Assembly (NCBI RefSeq): GCF_947623445.1
Contig: NC_135242.1
Coordinates: 17,608,001-17,672,000, forward strand
Origin: Clavelina lepadiformis
Taxonomy: Eukaryota; Chordata; Ascidiacea; Aplousobranchia; Clavelinidae
DNA length: 64,000 nucleotides
Direction of reading: 5' to 3'
The notes below the pieces were generated by a model. The model saw only the letters and a list, made by a program, of their open reading frames with translations, searched no databases and was not told where the DNA came from. Of this stretch, positions 11,901 through 26,263 are shown one piece after another; the first letter of the stretch is position 1; each line of letters begins with the position of its first letter. Position numbers and translations under genes: made by a program.

Positions 11901-14900
11901 ACCGAGACAACTTCAAGTCTGTCTTGGGGTTGACCATCGGTGATTACGATCAAAAGTTTCTTTGCTTTTCTATTGCTTCCAGCCGCAGCCCGGTTGTAGG
12001 TACTTTGTACGTATCTGTACATCAAACGCCTTAGTAACTTTTCGTTTTCAACAATGTCTTTCCTCACGCCAAACGATTAAAAAACTCTCAGACAGCTTCT
12101 TTGATGTTTGGTTGATCACACAAAAATTTTAAAAGTATTTTATGAACAGGATACTGCTAAGTTTATTGTTAGCTTACCTGAGAGCTCGAGCTGTGTAAGT
12201 GTCTCCAGTTTGCCAGTCCATTCCGGTAAGGGCGTCACGAAGGTCTTCTTTGTCGTTATAGTCACCCATGATAATGCTGGTCCTTGGGTAAGTTGAATAT
12301 TGGACAACTCCAACATGAACCAGGTCGCTGCCGATTCTAAACCTATAATTTGGATAGGAATTTATGCTAATGCCGTTGCAAAGTTTGTCGGAAAAGGCAG
12401 AAGATGTTTAAACTTGTTAACTCACTTTTCTGTAATGTTCTGCATGAATGACTTGACAATGGTCCAATCAGCATGACCAACCGATGTCGAACCGTCGATT
12501 AAAAACATGATGTCCGTGCTGGTTGTGCTATCACAATCTATATAGAAATTTGTTAATTTAATTCATTACTTAAAATAAAGAAATTTCAAAAATGACAACA
12601 AGGCCCCAAACGCTCACCTGGTTCCACGTCTTCACATACACTGCGCAAAAGATGACTCTGGACTGTTTTAATCGAATCGAAGTTTTTCACATGAAGAACG
12701 TTAGACAAGCCGGGTTCGTTCAAAATCATTGACGACTTGAGTTGACCCATGTTTGCCCGTCCAACACCGATTGCGTAAACTCGGACACCTTGGTAACAAA
12801 GTACAGGTGTACGGTTTATTCCATCCATGTAATTATGTCAGAATAAGCAACTTGGCGAAGGTATAGGCTACTTAGGAAACCTACCAACTCTATGCAGTGA
12901 TCTAGCTGCCTCAGTGACCTGATCTTGTGCGTTTCCATCAGTAAGAATGATAAGAACCTACAAGAAAGAATTTTTAAAGTGTTCGCTGTGGATTACTGAC
13001 TCAATATCAAGCAAACGACTGAGATAAAAACTTCTACATGAAAATGGCAATTTACCTTTGGTACACCTTTCCTGGCTCCGTGACGAATCGAAAAAGCAAC
13101 GCTTCTTACGTATTCCAGAGCAGAACCGGTGTTTGTACTTCCAGCTGCAAACTCGATTCGGGTTATTGCTCGAATAAGTTCCTCCTTGTTCTCGTAAGCA
13201 CCAACTTCAATCTCCGGTCGTACTCCCGAAGAATATTGCACCTTCACGATGATGAATGATATGTTAATAATTAATTTTATGCATGCTATGCCCTAAGCAC
13301 TGATTAAATTATAGTAAATTATGGATTACATCTGGTTTAAATGTTAGATAATTGTCTTTCTGCTAAGACATCGGTTCTAGGCAACTTAAAAGAATGAATA
13401 CCACGCCAATTTTGCTGTTATATTCGCCGATTTCGAACTCGCGAACAAATGACACTATCCATTCCTTGGTGGTTTCGAAGTTTGATCTTCCGACTGAGTT
13501 GGATCCGTCGACCAAAAAAATGAGGTCCATCTCAGTGTTTGGACATTCTGAAACAATTGAGATGTCGCTTAACAATCGTCAACTTTGTGAAGTATATTGG
13601 CTAAATCACTAAAACAAACAATGCTGCGGGATGGGTATAAAAAGAATTTGGCATTCCAAAATGCAAGTTCCGATTGCAATTAGTTATCGGTTTACAGCTT
13701 ACCGGGTTTGGTCTCCCTGCAGATTTCACCGACTAGATCCCGTCTGAAATTATTGATGACGTCATAACTGGAGATATCTTGGACGTGCGGCACAACAAAT
13801 TCAGAACCAATCATCTGCAGCGCAGACCTTGACATGTAACCCGCTCCTAACATGCAACAAAACAAGTTGGCACCGTATAGGCTAGATACAATACACATGG
13901 AGCTAAGAAATGTAAGTATAATACTGCATGATTGACGTAAGCTTGGGGAACTTACCAACAGAAAAGACATGGATTCCTGATTTGCGAAGCTGCGCAACGG
14001 CGTTTTCAATTTCTTCACCAGATCGCCCATCTGTTATGACGATCAACACCTTGACAAAACAATAATCAGACAACGAAAATACAATAAACACCACGTCACG
14101 TTGATCCAAACGCGGTAAACTTTACAATCCTCTGTAATACATTTGGCGTCTCATCAAAATTCGTATATCAATCAAGAAAAGGTTTTAAGCTTGATGTTTA
14201 TCGTTTGGAGTATAATGGAAAATTTGATCAACCAAGCAACAGACCTTCGGTGCTCCCCTTCTCCCTCCAGAATCTTCTGCAAATCCGCTCTGTCTGATGT
14301 AATTTAAAGCATGAGCAAACATGGTGGGGCCACCTCGAAGACTAACTTGGTCGATTGCGTGAGCCACTTCTCGCTCAGTGCCGTGGGCTTGTAAGTTAAA
14401 CTCGGGATACACAGCCGCTGAGAACTGAGTTAGGGCTGAATGAAACGTCAAAAAACTGTTGAAAATGGCGCGAACAAATGTAGTAAAAGGTATATGTAGG
14501 TTATCGCATATAAAATGAAAGTTATATTTCTAATAGCCTATGGCTGAAAAAATTGCAAAATAAACTTAATCAGCTCTTTATACCGACTCTTGTTGTGTAT
14601 CTTCCAACGTCAAAAGACCGAACCATTGTTTTAATCCAAGTCTTGATTTTATCGAAATTCTCCTCACCAATGCTGCTTGAACCATCGACAAGAAAATGCA
14701 AGTCTAAATCCTGCCTGGCACATTCTGCATATAACAAGATAAAGTCAAAACATAGCCAAGAATTCACGGTACAAGAGAGATTCAGCAAAGTATCCTGGAA
14801 CGGGTTATTTGACTTCTGTTCTCCGCTACTCACCGGGTTCAGCCTCAACGCAAATTAGGGACACTAGTTTGCGTTGCACGCGTTGAATTTCATCAAATCC

Positions 14901-17900
14901 AGCAGCATGGAAAACGTTTTCCGATGCGGATACCATCTGACGTAATTGGCCCGCCTGGGCGCTAGCTACTCCGAACACAAGGGTGTGAACTCCGGCCTAT
15001 GAAAAGTCAAAACAGGTTAAAACAAGGAAAAAGAAAGTACGTTTGTGAAATAATATACTGACATGTATTTATGTGCATATCTGATTATTTCTACCTCCCT
15101 TGCTCTGTCGGCAGCCACTCTTGCGTTGTCCCGAGATTGGCCATCAGTAAGCACAACCAATATTTTGGGCACATTGGGCCGGGATTCTGACAAAACCTGC
15201 TTCAAGGTAAAATCTATTGCACGGCCAATGTTAGTAGAGCCTCTTCGGTACCTATTCAGCAAAACGAAATCAAAAGCAATTATAAAAGCAAAAGTCATCA
15301 TTTCCAACACAGAGAGAGTTTATATCAAAAGAGATGTTTGCTGGAACCTAGTCGGTTAATCTCAACTTGCAGGGTAAAACCATTAAATTTTTTTCTTTTG
15401 CACATATTTTTATTCGTGGAATTTAATCAATGCCATTCAAGCCAACGCCAAAGAATCTTTGTAATGCTAACAAGTAATTACAATGTAAAAGTAAAACAAA
15501 TGAGAATGACCTAATATTTTGTATAGCTTGCAGGGCGCTTTGTGTGCTTCGATGTTCGTCCAGGCCGAACTCCAAATGTGGGTTTTCGGTGAACTGAACG
15601 ACGCCAATGCGAGTGTAATATTGACCAACCTGAAAGGGAAGGAGTAAGCTGATAGTTTAAAAAATATAAAAAGCTTAGAGGACAAAGCATGGTCAAATAT
15701 TGTGCAAAACTAGTTATATAGCTTCTGGAAAAACAAACTGACAGTTAACCTGAAACGCGTCCACAATAGTTTTTAACCAGGTCTTAGTTTTTTCGAAGTT
15801 ATGAGATCCAATAGAGGTTGAACCGTCGACCAAAAACACTATTTCTGCGCTGGCAGTAGGACAAGTTGGCTCAAGTTCTTGGCATATACTCTGGGAGAAA
15901 ATGTCAGGTAAGATCACTGATTCAAACAATTAGGGACTGTACAGGGAAACCTGCATATTAGGTCAACGAAGGTTTACCTTTATCAAACCAACGCGTTTTA
16001 GTTCAATAAGATCAAAGTTTAAAGCTTCCATGACATAGGTTTCATCTGGATCGGACGCAATGACCTTAACCTCATCAAGACTATAATCCGCAACCCCGAC
16101 CGCGTAGACAGTGATTCCAGCCTATATAGCGATAACGCAATAGTCTCTGACAATTAATACAAACAATCAAAAATTGGAATTGAAATAAGTTGTTTGAAAC
16201 TTTCTGAAGGAAAAAAGCTAATGAAGTCACCACAGACGTACCCGTTGTACCCGCTGTGACGCAGCTTTCACGTAATTTGAATCTTGTGCTTTACCGTCGG
16301 TCATTACGATGGCCATGTCTGGAACGTCAGGCCGGTCACCATTTTCTTCGTTATAAATGACGTTCTATATCAATAAAAGACAATTCCTTATAAGAAGCCA
16401 TGAGAATTACAACTATCCAAGTCGAATAGAAAAGATTTTTTTAAAGCTTGGTGTATAAGTCCGTTGTTACTCACACTGGAAGTACTACTTGAACAAACAA
16501 AAACAAGCGCATATCCGCAAAACAAACACAAGTCGATTGACGAATGTCTCGACCAGGCCTGATGAGGGATATTTCCGAAGTCTTTGTTACATATACGCGT
16601 GAAATGAGCTATGTGCTAGGCTTATCTTCACGGCTTATGCATTTTTTCTTTATACTGTATATAGAAGCTCACCAGCATATGCATTAGAGCTTCACCAGTT
16701 CTAGTGTTGCCCATCCTGTATTCCATAAAGTCAATTGCATCAAGAACCTCTTGCTTTGTAAGCAGGTCGTTGAAACTGTCGAAAAACGCAAGTTGACTTT
16801 AATTAAAGCAACGCCGTTTAGTTTACAAAAAATTTGGATTTTTTGATTTGTGAATACTTAACTTTCACGCTTCGAACATTTTTTATAGTTTCATTTATTT
16901 TTTTAGATAGAAAATAGGCAATGCAGAAAATCTCACTTAAATTCTTCCTGAATAGTTGTGCTGTATTGTACCACAGCCACCCTCGTTTGGTCGGGACCGA
17001 TGTCAAACGCATTAACTATTTTTTTCATCCAATTTTTAACCTGTTATGTGAGAAAAAACGTCAACAATTCATGATTTGTTTTACCAGCAAGAAAGCTTAA
17101 CGTCCAAGACAATAATACGTTTATGAAACTGTATTCATTCATTCATAAGATGTCTACATCTTTAAGCTTTAGAAGGGTTATGTATAAAACTAAAACGATA
17201 CTTCATTAAGACCATGAAGACAATTAAGATTAATTATCCTCTTTTACAACTCTTTTACCTTTACAAAATCGTCATAACCAATCGTAGACGAGCTATCTAT
17301 GACAAAGGTCAAATCGTGTTTTGCTGTCGGGCATTCTATAGAAAAAAGAAAAGTCATAAGTCAGTTGTTGATCGTATGAGGCAGAAACACAAGAAATTTA
17401 CAGTTCTTTCACATAAACCTTGCACGGTCTGTTCGCAAACTGCATCAATAAGTCGCCTTTGTATCCTGCCTATCGACAGGAAGTCTTTTACCTTGATACA
17501 CACAGAAATATAGTGTTATTTTTGTAAACATTTTACAAATATCATTAAATTTTCTTGCTATTGCATCTTTTATATCAGCACAATAACTGCTTATACTACT
17601 TTAAAAATCTTAACATTAGATGTTTTCAATTGCGTCATGACAACATTATCCTTACATAGATGACACTTACCATAAAAACATTGTCGTTGCTTTGCGGGTG
17701 TGAGGAGGATATTGCGCGCAGTTGCTGAACGCGATCCGAGGAAGACATATCCCCAACTCCCACCGCAAAGATTGAGATACCTGAAGTTTTTAAAGCTTGT
17801 GCTGCTTCGTTAACCTAAAAACAAAAACAAATGCTATAAACGCAGCATTCAACAAACGTTTATACAGAATCCGTGTATTTGAGCTAAAGCCCCATGGGAA

Positions 17901-20140
17901 AACCACATTACTCTGTCTTGGCTTTCTCCATCACTTAGGACGATTGCCACTCTAGCTGATCCGTCCCTGGCTGCTATAAACACCCTTTCGATTGCGTAGC
18001 GTAACGCCATACCAGTCAATGTGCTACCTATATAAACACATTAAGGTTAATCAGAGCTTGTTGTAAGTTTTATACAACAGTGACGCACCTGACATGTATT
18101 CAATGCCGCTTACAGCACGTCGAACTGATTCGCCATTGTCATATGAAGTGAGACCAAATTCTGTTCGTGGGTAGGAACTAGAATAAAATTGTGAGTTCAA
18201 TATTAACGCATTGCGAATTTAAAAAATATTTCTGGAAATATATTCTTTAATAATTTAATATTTTATTATTAATAATATGTTGTCCAATTTTTCTAAAAGG
18301 TTTTTCCCAAAAACGATTTTTTTCAATATCTCGCACTTTTAAATTTTTCGTAAAGAAAACAATTAAGAAGAATAGGAAAGAGAAGAAATTTAGCAAACCT
18401 TGCATAAGATATGCTCAGAAACAACTCATTCTGAAGCGACGAAATCATAGATTATATGAAAATATATAGGATATCTTTCAAAACGGCAACAAATTTTAGT
18501 CGCCATTTTGCTGGTATAGGTTATAGTTTGGTTCGGGGTCATGTTTTAAAAGTGAAACGATTCTTAATTTTGTTAGTCATACATCAGTGACCACTTGCAA
18601 CAACCGAGTGAAGTAGAATAAGAACGAGCACGAATCCCTTTATTTCATCGGTTCGCTTCATGCCCGCCCCAAAGTCGTTCTCACGATCAAAATAACAACA
18701 GTTTGACGCACGTAAAATAACAATGAAAGTGGCTATAAAAGACCCAACGTGAACAATATGCCACCAAGGTGGACTGAAATACAAACTTTGTGTAAATTAA
18801 AAATGACTATCCATAAAATTGAATTTCAAAGGATTTCCGAAACAAACTTTTTTAAATATTTAAAACATTAATATTAACTTTTTTTTTCTAATTATCACTA
18901 TAGCCTACTATATTTTTAAAAGTGGAAACGTATTAAACAATATCATACTTACCTATACTGAATAACAGCCACTCGCGTGGTATATCGGCTGATGTCGAAG
19001 TTGAAGGTCATGTTTCGAATCCATGATTTTGCTAAACTGAAGTCGTGGTGGGACACGCTGGTGGAACCGTCCACTAGAAAAACCAATTCTAGTTTCGTGG
19101 TTCGGCACCCTAAAACAGAAAGTATTTGTCATTGATATATAGGTTTTGAACCTATACCCAAGCGTTTTACTCGTTGACTTTTCGAACAGTATTATTTTTA
19201 TGATGTTTTTTTTTTCAAATAAACAAAGGAGACCGGGGCATGACGAAAAAGTTTTTCAAAAACAAATCGTGTTTTGGAGTAAACTGTTAGGCCTTATTAG
19301 ACAAAGTCGTTATTCACAGAGGATTTCAGTTCAACAGCTAGAACTACATTTGTGGCCTGTTTGTAATATTTAAATCAAAATGCACAACTCCAGCGCCGGT
19401 TTTAAGTAAAATTGCTTTCACTTGTTACAGCCTGCCTCGACCAGAGTGCTGCAACTTGCCTCAGTATGCATACTGTATGTTTTAATCTGGCGCTTTTTGA
19501 AATCTCTGGCTAATCATCTGAAGTCGGCACTAGCTTTCGCTATTACTTTAACAAGTAAACCATGGTCAACACAATAACCTCAGAGAGTTTTATTTTAGAC
19601 AGACTTGTACTAACATTTAAAAAAGAAAATAGATGTTTTCGAGATTTATTTTTGTTTAAAGCAACAACAAAAAATGCTATTAAAATTTTACTATTTATGG
19701 AAAAATACTAAAACTAACCAGCATTTTGTAAGGCTAAGAAAACTAATATCGGCTAGTTTGTGTAAATGTTTGTTGATTAAAAGCTTTTTTTTATAAAAGT
19801 TAGTTAAAATGGAAAGTTACAATTTTAAAGCTGTTATACTTACAAAACAAGAATATATTTATTTGCATATAGGTTATTATACAACTTAATTGCTTGAGAC
19901 CTCTTATAAATACTTCCAGCACTAAAACAAAATTTGCTTTTGTTTAAGCTTAACCACCATTTTATAAGCTATAATTTTTTGATTAATTTAACAATTTTCA
20001 ATACCACTATGCAAACTTTGGATGCATATTTTTAGATATATATTACCTGGTATGCCATCAAACATTTGGCCATTCCCGAAATGAAAGGTAATAAACGCAG
20101 TGAGAATAAACAAAATTGCTGGTTTCAAGTGGAATGCCAT
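8946..20140 (-). CDS. Secreted six-vWA plus TSPN/laminin-G matrix protein
   Basis: 37 exons join in consistent phase to 4,695 nt (1,564 residues). Exon limits, minus order: 20140-20047, 19109-18953, 18177-18089, 18027-17912, 17814-17671, 17491-17419, 17335-17259, 17040-16937, 16775-16673, 16364-16242, 16121-15978, 15890-15750, 15629-15511, 15251-15095, 14996-14834, 14724-14584, 14435-14245, 14049-13956, 13846-13703, 13547-13402, 13241-13056, 12957-12885, 12788-12618, 12537-12426, 12342-12178, 12029-11903, 11834-11714, 11614-11432, 11297-11169, 11051-11004, 10906-10756, 10161-10023, 9976-9812, 9726-9535, 9391-9323, 9247-9181, 9022-8946. The start MAFHLKPAILFILTAFITFH is a signal peptide. Six vWA domains follow, each with a MIDAS motif (DGSTS, DSSST, DGSTS, DGSSS, DGSNS, DGSTS) and a later T/SDG motif. 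Then a Ser/Thr-rich linker, CPVFRRDG, a TSPN/LamG fold as in FACIT collagens (AYRL, FHSGMPSHFSTITVFR, LFDRKFHK, QCCELP) and a charged, probably coiled-coil tail ending at TGA. There is no Gly-X-Y repeat. It probably bridges matrix proteins outside cells. Least certain are the acceptors at 10906, 9976 and 9391. Confidence 0.88.
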
Positions 20141-20236
20141 TGTCGAATTCTCTGCAAAACCCACAGAGCCTATATGACACCTGTTCTGTTACGCTCTATT
20201 CAACAACGTGGGAACTTATTAACAACAATTTGAGTA

Positions 20237-20242
20237 TTTATA
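20237..20242 (-). promoter_or_regulatory. Candidate TATA box of the vWA/TSPN gene
   Basis: TATAAA on the minus strand within AGTTTATAAATAC, about 97 bases upstream of the start codon. This leaves room for a start site and a short leader. Position and motif only; no other promoter element was recognised. Confidence 0.4.
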
Positions 20243-23200
20243 AACTGCCTTCCAAGCAGTTTATTGAAGAAACAGAAAGTGAAAGATTCTCTGAAGAGCG
20301 AACTTTAAAATGGGCTGCTTAGATTCTAACCTTAGATTTACAAAAATAAAAGTTTTAACATGGCCAACTTCACTCTGTATTTTCTCAGGTTATGTCCTCT
20401 CTCTTATAACTTGACACTCAAACGAAAGTTGTCTGCTTATTTTTCGAAGGTTAAAAGCTCTTTTAAACCTTCACCAACCTTTTTTCACACACCTGCCGAT
20501 TTCCGTGAAAAAGTGCTCTGTCTCCTTGAAGCTATCACAAACAGACATTTTGATACACGTGCGACAAGTTTTTCGAAGTCTGCCAACTTGAATACCTTCC
20601 TTTCTTGAATGTTTTAGCACATCAGCGCCACACAGGATTTCAGCTCCGGTTGTTCCGGCAAACCATGCAATCAACGGCCATCGGTAGCACAAAAGTTCGC
20701 TTGTCTCGACAATTTGTGACCTTGCGCTGTCACAATATATCCGCTTGTGAAGCCGTTAAGCCCTGCTATTATGACAGCACGCGAACAGCTTTTTAAACTG
20801 CTACTCTTTCAACTTAGAAAAGAAACGGAAACAACAGACAATAAGGTGTTATGCTATGTCGGTTTAGGTCTCGTAAATTTCAGTGATACGCTGTGCCACC
20901 AGGATGCGAACTTTTGTATGACTTAGTAAATAATGTTTTGGTCTATTATGATCCAGACAAGTTCTTTGGCATATTCTCTATAGTCACAAAGTAAGTATTT
21001 CATATGTCTTATTGGAAACTTTACTACCCAAGATTTATGAACTATACTTGTGCCTAAGAGTATTTTAAACCAGTTTACAAAAGCAAAAAATCCTTAAGCC
21101 AAATCACAGTGAAATCTTGCAGCTTAATGATGGTATGTAGAACTCAAATAACGATAGGTTTACTGCCAAATTGCCTCTTTAAATTACCGTTCCCTGCAAA
21201 GAATTTACAACGTCGTTTAGAGAACGATAGTTCTAAAAGTAGAGGATCAGAGTTTAAGTTTTAGATGCAATTATCCAAGGCTTAATTGAGTGACGTAAAT
21301 TCCGACCAAGACGTAAATCACAACTGGTGCAAACATCGCCGCCAACACGGAATTTTGTACCTAAATGACCTCATTAAAAATTGCTGAACTGCTACATGGG
21401 GTATTTTAGAGCTTTAAAATTAACTGATGCGTCATTTAGCCGACGTCATTTTTGTTTGCAATTAACCAATAACGAAAAATAGGCCTTTACTTTCATTGTT
21501 CGGAAACGTTGATCCACTATTATAATTAACTTTGCAAACTAGGCTGTAAGATAATTTTTTTGCATGCAACAAAAGGCAAACCTATAACTTTTTTGCCACC
21601 TTTTTCACTTACAGTAGCTTATTTTATCCCATCCTGCTAACCAGAGAAAATAAATTCCCAACTACATTACTGTTTACTTCTGTGTTGTGTCGGTTTCCGA
21701 ACTGCCATTCATTAATATTTAAGCCATATGCAGCTTTTATTCAGAAAACGCTTAGCCAACACACATAACGTTGCACCTCTAGAAGTAGAATATATATCAA
21801 TGACAATGAGCATTATGCAATGTGGTAATATGTGTGCAAATATGTTATCAATCCTCAATTAAAGTGCTTAAAAATGATTCGAAAGAATAGATCAAAAGCA
21901 GACTTTAGTTGAAAGCGTTTTGAAGACAGGTTATCCTTAACGTTAATTAAAGGTAACCTGATTTAACGTGGACCACGACGTCGAACCCAAAGGCTTCGTA
22001 TTGATTTCAAGCAATATACCTATAAATTGGGTTTGAGACATATCCTATGATCATGACTAAACTAGATTTTTAAGCGTGTTGGTTATAATGTCAAGTGTTT
22101 GTACTGCAATAGATTTTGAGAGTAGCTCTTTCATAGTCAGTATTTCAAGTAGGTCACGCAGCCTGTTGTTCCAGATAGGCATTTAGGTTAGGGGAAAAGC
22201 AATGCAAAAAATTGATTTTGGCTATTTAAGGTATTATTGGAGTTAGGTATAGATTAGAAGGTAGATTTAAATTAGGTTTATGTTACATGTGATCTTAGGC
22301 TATAATATTTACGTTAGGTTGAAAAGGAATTGTGAAAATGAGCTTTGAATGTACGATTTTGTTCCGGTGAAATAGTGGCAGCCAAAAGCGTTAGTACAAC
22401 GAATAAGTGTTGTTGGAAAGCACCGTGTAGCACAGCGCCACAACACGGAAAACAGTGTAACGGAGCGGTACCATACACCCAAAGGCATACGAAATTGTGT
22501 ATTGTCTTTTGGTCCGATAAATAAACTTCTGATCAAATTCATCCCCAGAATACTGGTAGCAGTCAAGGTTGTATTACTGTACATTGAAACCTATCAATTA
22601 CTAAATCTTAAAAAATATTTCGAAAATAAACTTGGTGAAAGTTGGTGGTGAAAGTATAGAGTTGCGGATCAACGCTGTTTCAGATGCTGCATTGCTATTG
22701 GTTAAAATTAACAGCTAATCAACATAAGCTACGTTGCCATATTGTTCCTATACCCACAAATAAATGTCGTCAGAAGTGGGCATAGCCTATCTCAATCTCT
22801 TATATGTTTGTATTAAATTTTAAATATCTTTATGTACAGAGCAGACTTAATATAAGGCTGCGTTTACATTTCCACATTGGCTTATATCAAAAGTTCCTGA
22901 ACTTTTTTACCACGTCGGGCTGTTGGACGAATATGTTGTGCCAACTGGTTCGGATTATCCGCCATCGGACTATTTTGTGTATTGTGCGAATAGGCCCTAT
23001 GTATTTTTGGTATTATTTAAGAACAAAAAAAGCTTTCACTATCACAAGTGTTTTTTGTTCTTAAACGGACCTTTTCTTTTTTTAGAGGCAAGCAAAAATG
23101 GCTAAAAAGTTGTTGTTCGCCGGCCAAAAACGGTTTCAAAGTTTGTTTTTGTTGAGGAATTTTTGAACTTGGCGTCGATTAGACTTAAACACGGGAAATT

Positions 23201-25605
23201 TTCCTTTTGGGGAAATTACTTCAAAAACCCCTAAAACTTATGATTACCCAGTTAAAAAAACCTTGCCGAGAAACGGTAGCGTCACCGGGTGTTGAACACG
23301 ACCTGTATTAATGCTAGCCTTTAACGACTCGTTAAAGGATGCCGGCTGCCGAGCAATAACTTAGACGCTTCTTTTAACTTCTTTATAGCCCTAAGCCTTT
23401 GAAGGATTCCGTAGTATACCTCACGATACAACATAAAATATAGGATTATATTAACATAGAAAATCATGCCTATTCCTTGCTGCAGATACTTCGCTATAAA
23501 TCGCCTCAATTGTGTACCACAAGTTCCACAACGCCTCATCTCAAATGCTAAAAATAATTAATCACATTGTTTTTACTTTGTTTGCAGTTTTTTATGTTTT
23601 TCTTACTCCCCATATTATTAAATTTATTTCCAGTATTTTTCACATTGCGCTTTGGATACAACACACATATGTTTCATCGCATTTGGTTTAAGATCAACAT
23701 GCCCAAAACAACAAAGCAGTTTGCCTTACGATGCGTGCAAATTGAACACGTGATTATATTAAGAGATGAATGTATCCGAGTCAAGCTTGCGAACAACGCA
23801 TGGTAAACACTATTCGCTCGATGTACAAAAGTAAAGTTGCATTTTTTCGTATTTTCGCTTGGTCGCAGGTGGTCGTCCTTTAATTTGACCACCACCCCAT
23901 CGAAATTGGTAGTGTTGTTTTTTGTAAAGTCATTTTATTGGTATTTTCGAGTAAACTGACAAGGTTTGGTGGAATACAAGTATATGAAAATGGTCAGTGA
24001 ACATGAATATTAAAAGGTTCAAAAAAGGGCATTTTTGTATTTTTTCATGGTTATTGGTGTTTATTGGTTTTCGTGTAAGATTGAATAATTGTTTTACAAT
24101 ATTCTTGAATTTTGGATCCTTGTTTTTTGTGTTTTTTTTTAACTTTTTTGGTTTTTTAGAAAATAATTTTTGCATTTGCTAGCTTTTGTTTGCCCACTTT
24201 ACTTGCTTGTGAGCAATGTTCGCCAGACACTGTTTGGTCGCTTGACTCAGGTGATGATTGCGCCTCCAGTGCAGTTTTGCATTGTTTACGTTACACTTGA
24301 AAACCGAAAAATTAGGCTAGAGACTTGAACGTGATTTTTTCGTTAGTTAATGCTCGTTGAATTGGCAAACTGTTTTATACACTTGTATACTAGACCCGAC
24401 TATTACCCTGTATGATGGTTTTCAGTGGATGTCAGCACGCCTAGCTTATGCTATGCACACTAGCCTATCATGTCAGGCTTAACTTTGTCGCTGCATGCTG
24501 GATTGGAAAGTTTTCTGTTTTTGGGTGAGAATTCCCCAGCACAACAAGATGAAAAAATAGCCATTGTACTCGTGATTAATTTTAATCCCCCACTCACTTA
24601 CGCTACTTTGCGCTTACTTTGCGATCTGGGCTGCAATAGCTACAGCCTGCATGCATGATTTTCAGATTGTATCCTGTTTTTGCCATTAACTTCTAATTTT
24701 GTTAACTTTCCAGTTTGCGCACTAGCCTATGCATACGGCCAAAAATTGAAATCCAGATAAGCATGCTGTGAAGTGCAATAGGCTACTTCTACTGTGCAGC
24801 TTGAACATTTTATTCACCAATACTCTAAATAATAGTGTCAGTCTGTCAATATTTAACTAGGCTACATGCCTTTTCAACGACAACTTTGAACGTGTGTGAA
24901 TGGGTTGAAACTGTAAAATTTAATTGAAACTGTGCATTTATCTAGGGTGCTTCGAACTCTTTTCATAATACCTGTAAAAAAATGTGCCAATTACTAAATT
25001 AGGTATGATCAAAAAGTGCACATAACGCTGCAAAATCTGTTAACAGCCTATATAATAATCAAAATGAAAAGACATGTGCATATAATTACATGCAAAAAGT
25101 CCAACAATTAACATTAACAATACTTTAAAAAAACACCCATTCGATTTATTTTAAAAACTTAGCCCAAACAAAAATGAAGCCGATTTGAAGGCTATTGGCT
25201 TCACCCTACGTATCTATGCCACTGTCAAGCTACAACTAGTTTGGATTTGCTGGCTGTACTTACCTTTCACCATTGTAGCGCCACTGTAAGTTACACATTG
25301 CACGTTTTACGACCTCTGGGCTTTGCCTCTTTTCCCACTTTGATGATTGTTTTTGAGTAATTTCTTGTTTGACCATTCTACTTCAAGGTTAGTAGCATGG
25401 TTTTTGCTCCTCACAGTCAATGGCGAGAAATAAACAACACAATACAACTGTCTCGAGATAAAACTAAAGGGAATTTCACTGCTGTTGCAATCTTTATGCA
25501 TGTTTCCAGTTGTTGGTATTTGCTCTTTCGCCATGCTGGAGGTCTTTGGTGTACACTGTACATGTTCGAAAGGCAGCGTAAAAAGTTTGTTTTTATGTCT
25601 CGGAT
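20243..25605. other. Intergenic, no recognised gene
   Basis: Over 5 kb of AT-rich sequence. Short ORFs on both strands (for example 20360-20608 +, 22309-22584 -, 22804-23064 +) have no family resemblance, and I found no acceptor-donor pairs enclosing conserved coding sequence. The T-rich stretch 24000-24180 is low complexity. Confidence 0.5.
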
Positions 25606-25860
25606 CAGGGGTTCTTAAACTTTTTGAGACGCATTCCCCTTTGCCAAAAAAAATTTATTGCAAAATCAAAAAATGTTAAATCGAAAAACAATTTATTTGT
25701 ATATAACTTTCAATGGGAAGGATGTAGCTGCTTTTTGGAAGCCAAATATTTGACTGTCCAGCTTGGTTGTGAAAGTATTTTTAGTCATAACTCATAGATA
25801 GTTTGTCATTTCTCCTCCCCCCATATGAACCTCATGTGCCCCCCAATCTAAAAACCACTG
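25606..25860. mobile_element. hAT-type MITE, 255 bp
   Basis: Begins CAGGGGTTCTTAAACTTTTT and ends AAAAACCACTG, an imperfect inverted pair typical of hAT non-autonomous elements. The eight bases on either side, TCTCGGAT (25598-25605) and TCTTAGAT (25861-25868), agree at six positions, as a decayed 8-bp target duplication. No coding content. Confidence 0.72.
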
Positions 25861-26263
25861 TCTTAGATATAGGATTTTAATGACTCGATTTTTTGTTAAT
25901 CTGTTCAAATTTCTAAAAATATTGTCCCAGCTCAACCTGATAATTGAGAAAGTGCTGTGTCATAATATAAGATACACATTAATTCATTTGTACGAAGGTG
26001 ACTTGTTTGATTGTTGGTTTAACCATTTGATTTCAAATATTGACTGTATATATATATTTAGCATTTGCATGTATATACAAAAGATAATTGGTTGTAAACA
26101 ATTGTATTAATTTGTGCAAAATGAGAAATGCTTAGTGCAACAGAGTAGTAGGCCAACTGTACAAAGAATTATAATTCCTGAATGTGTGAAAAAGAAACAC
26201 ACATTTTTCACAAGAGCTGATCCAGCAATCTTCTTCGTCGTTTGAGCGTTTTTCTTTCCCCAA

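Noticed and set aside
18584..18784. Minus-strand ORF with hydrophobic start inside the vWA gene
   Set aside because: Lies in an intron between two well-defined exons; including it would break the vWA fold.
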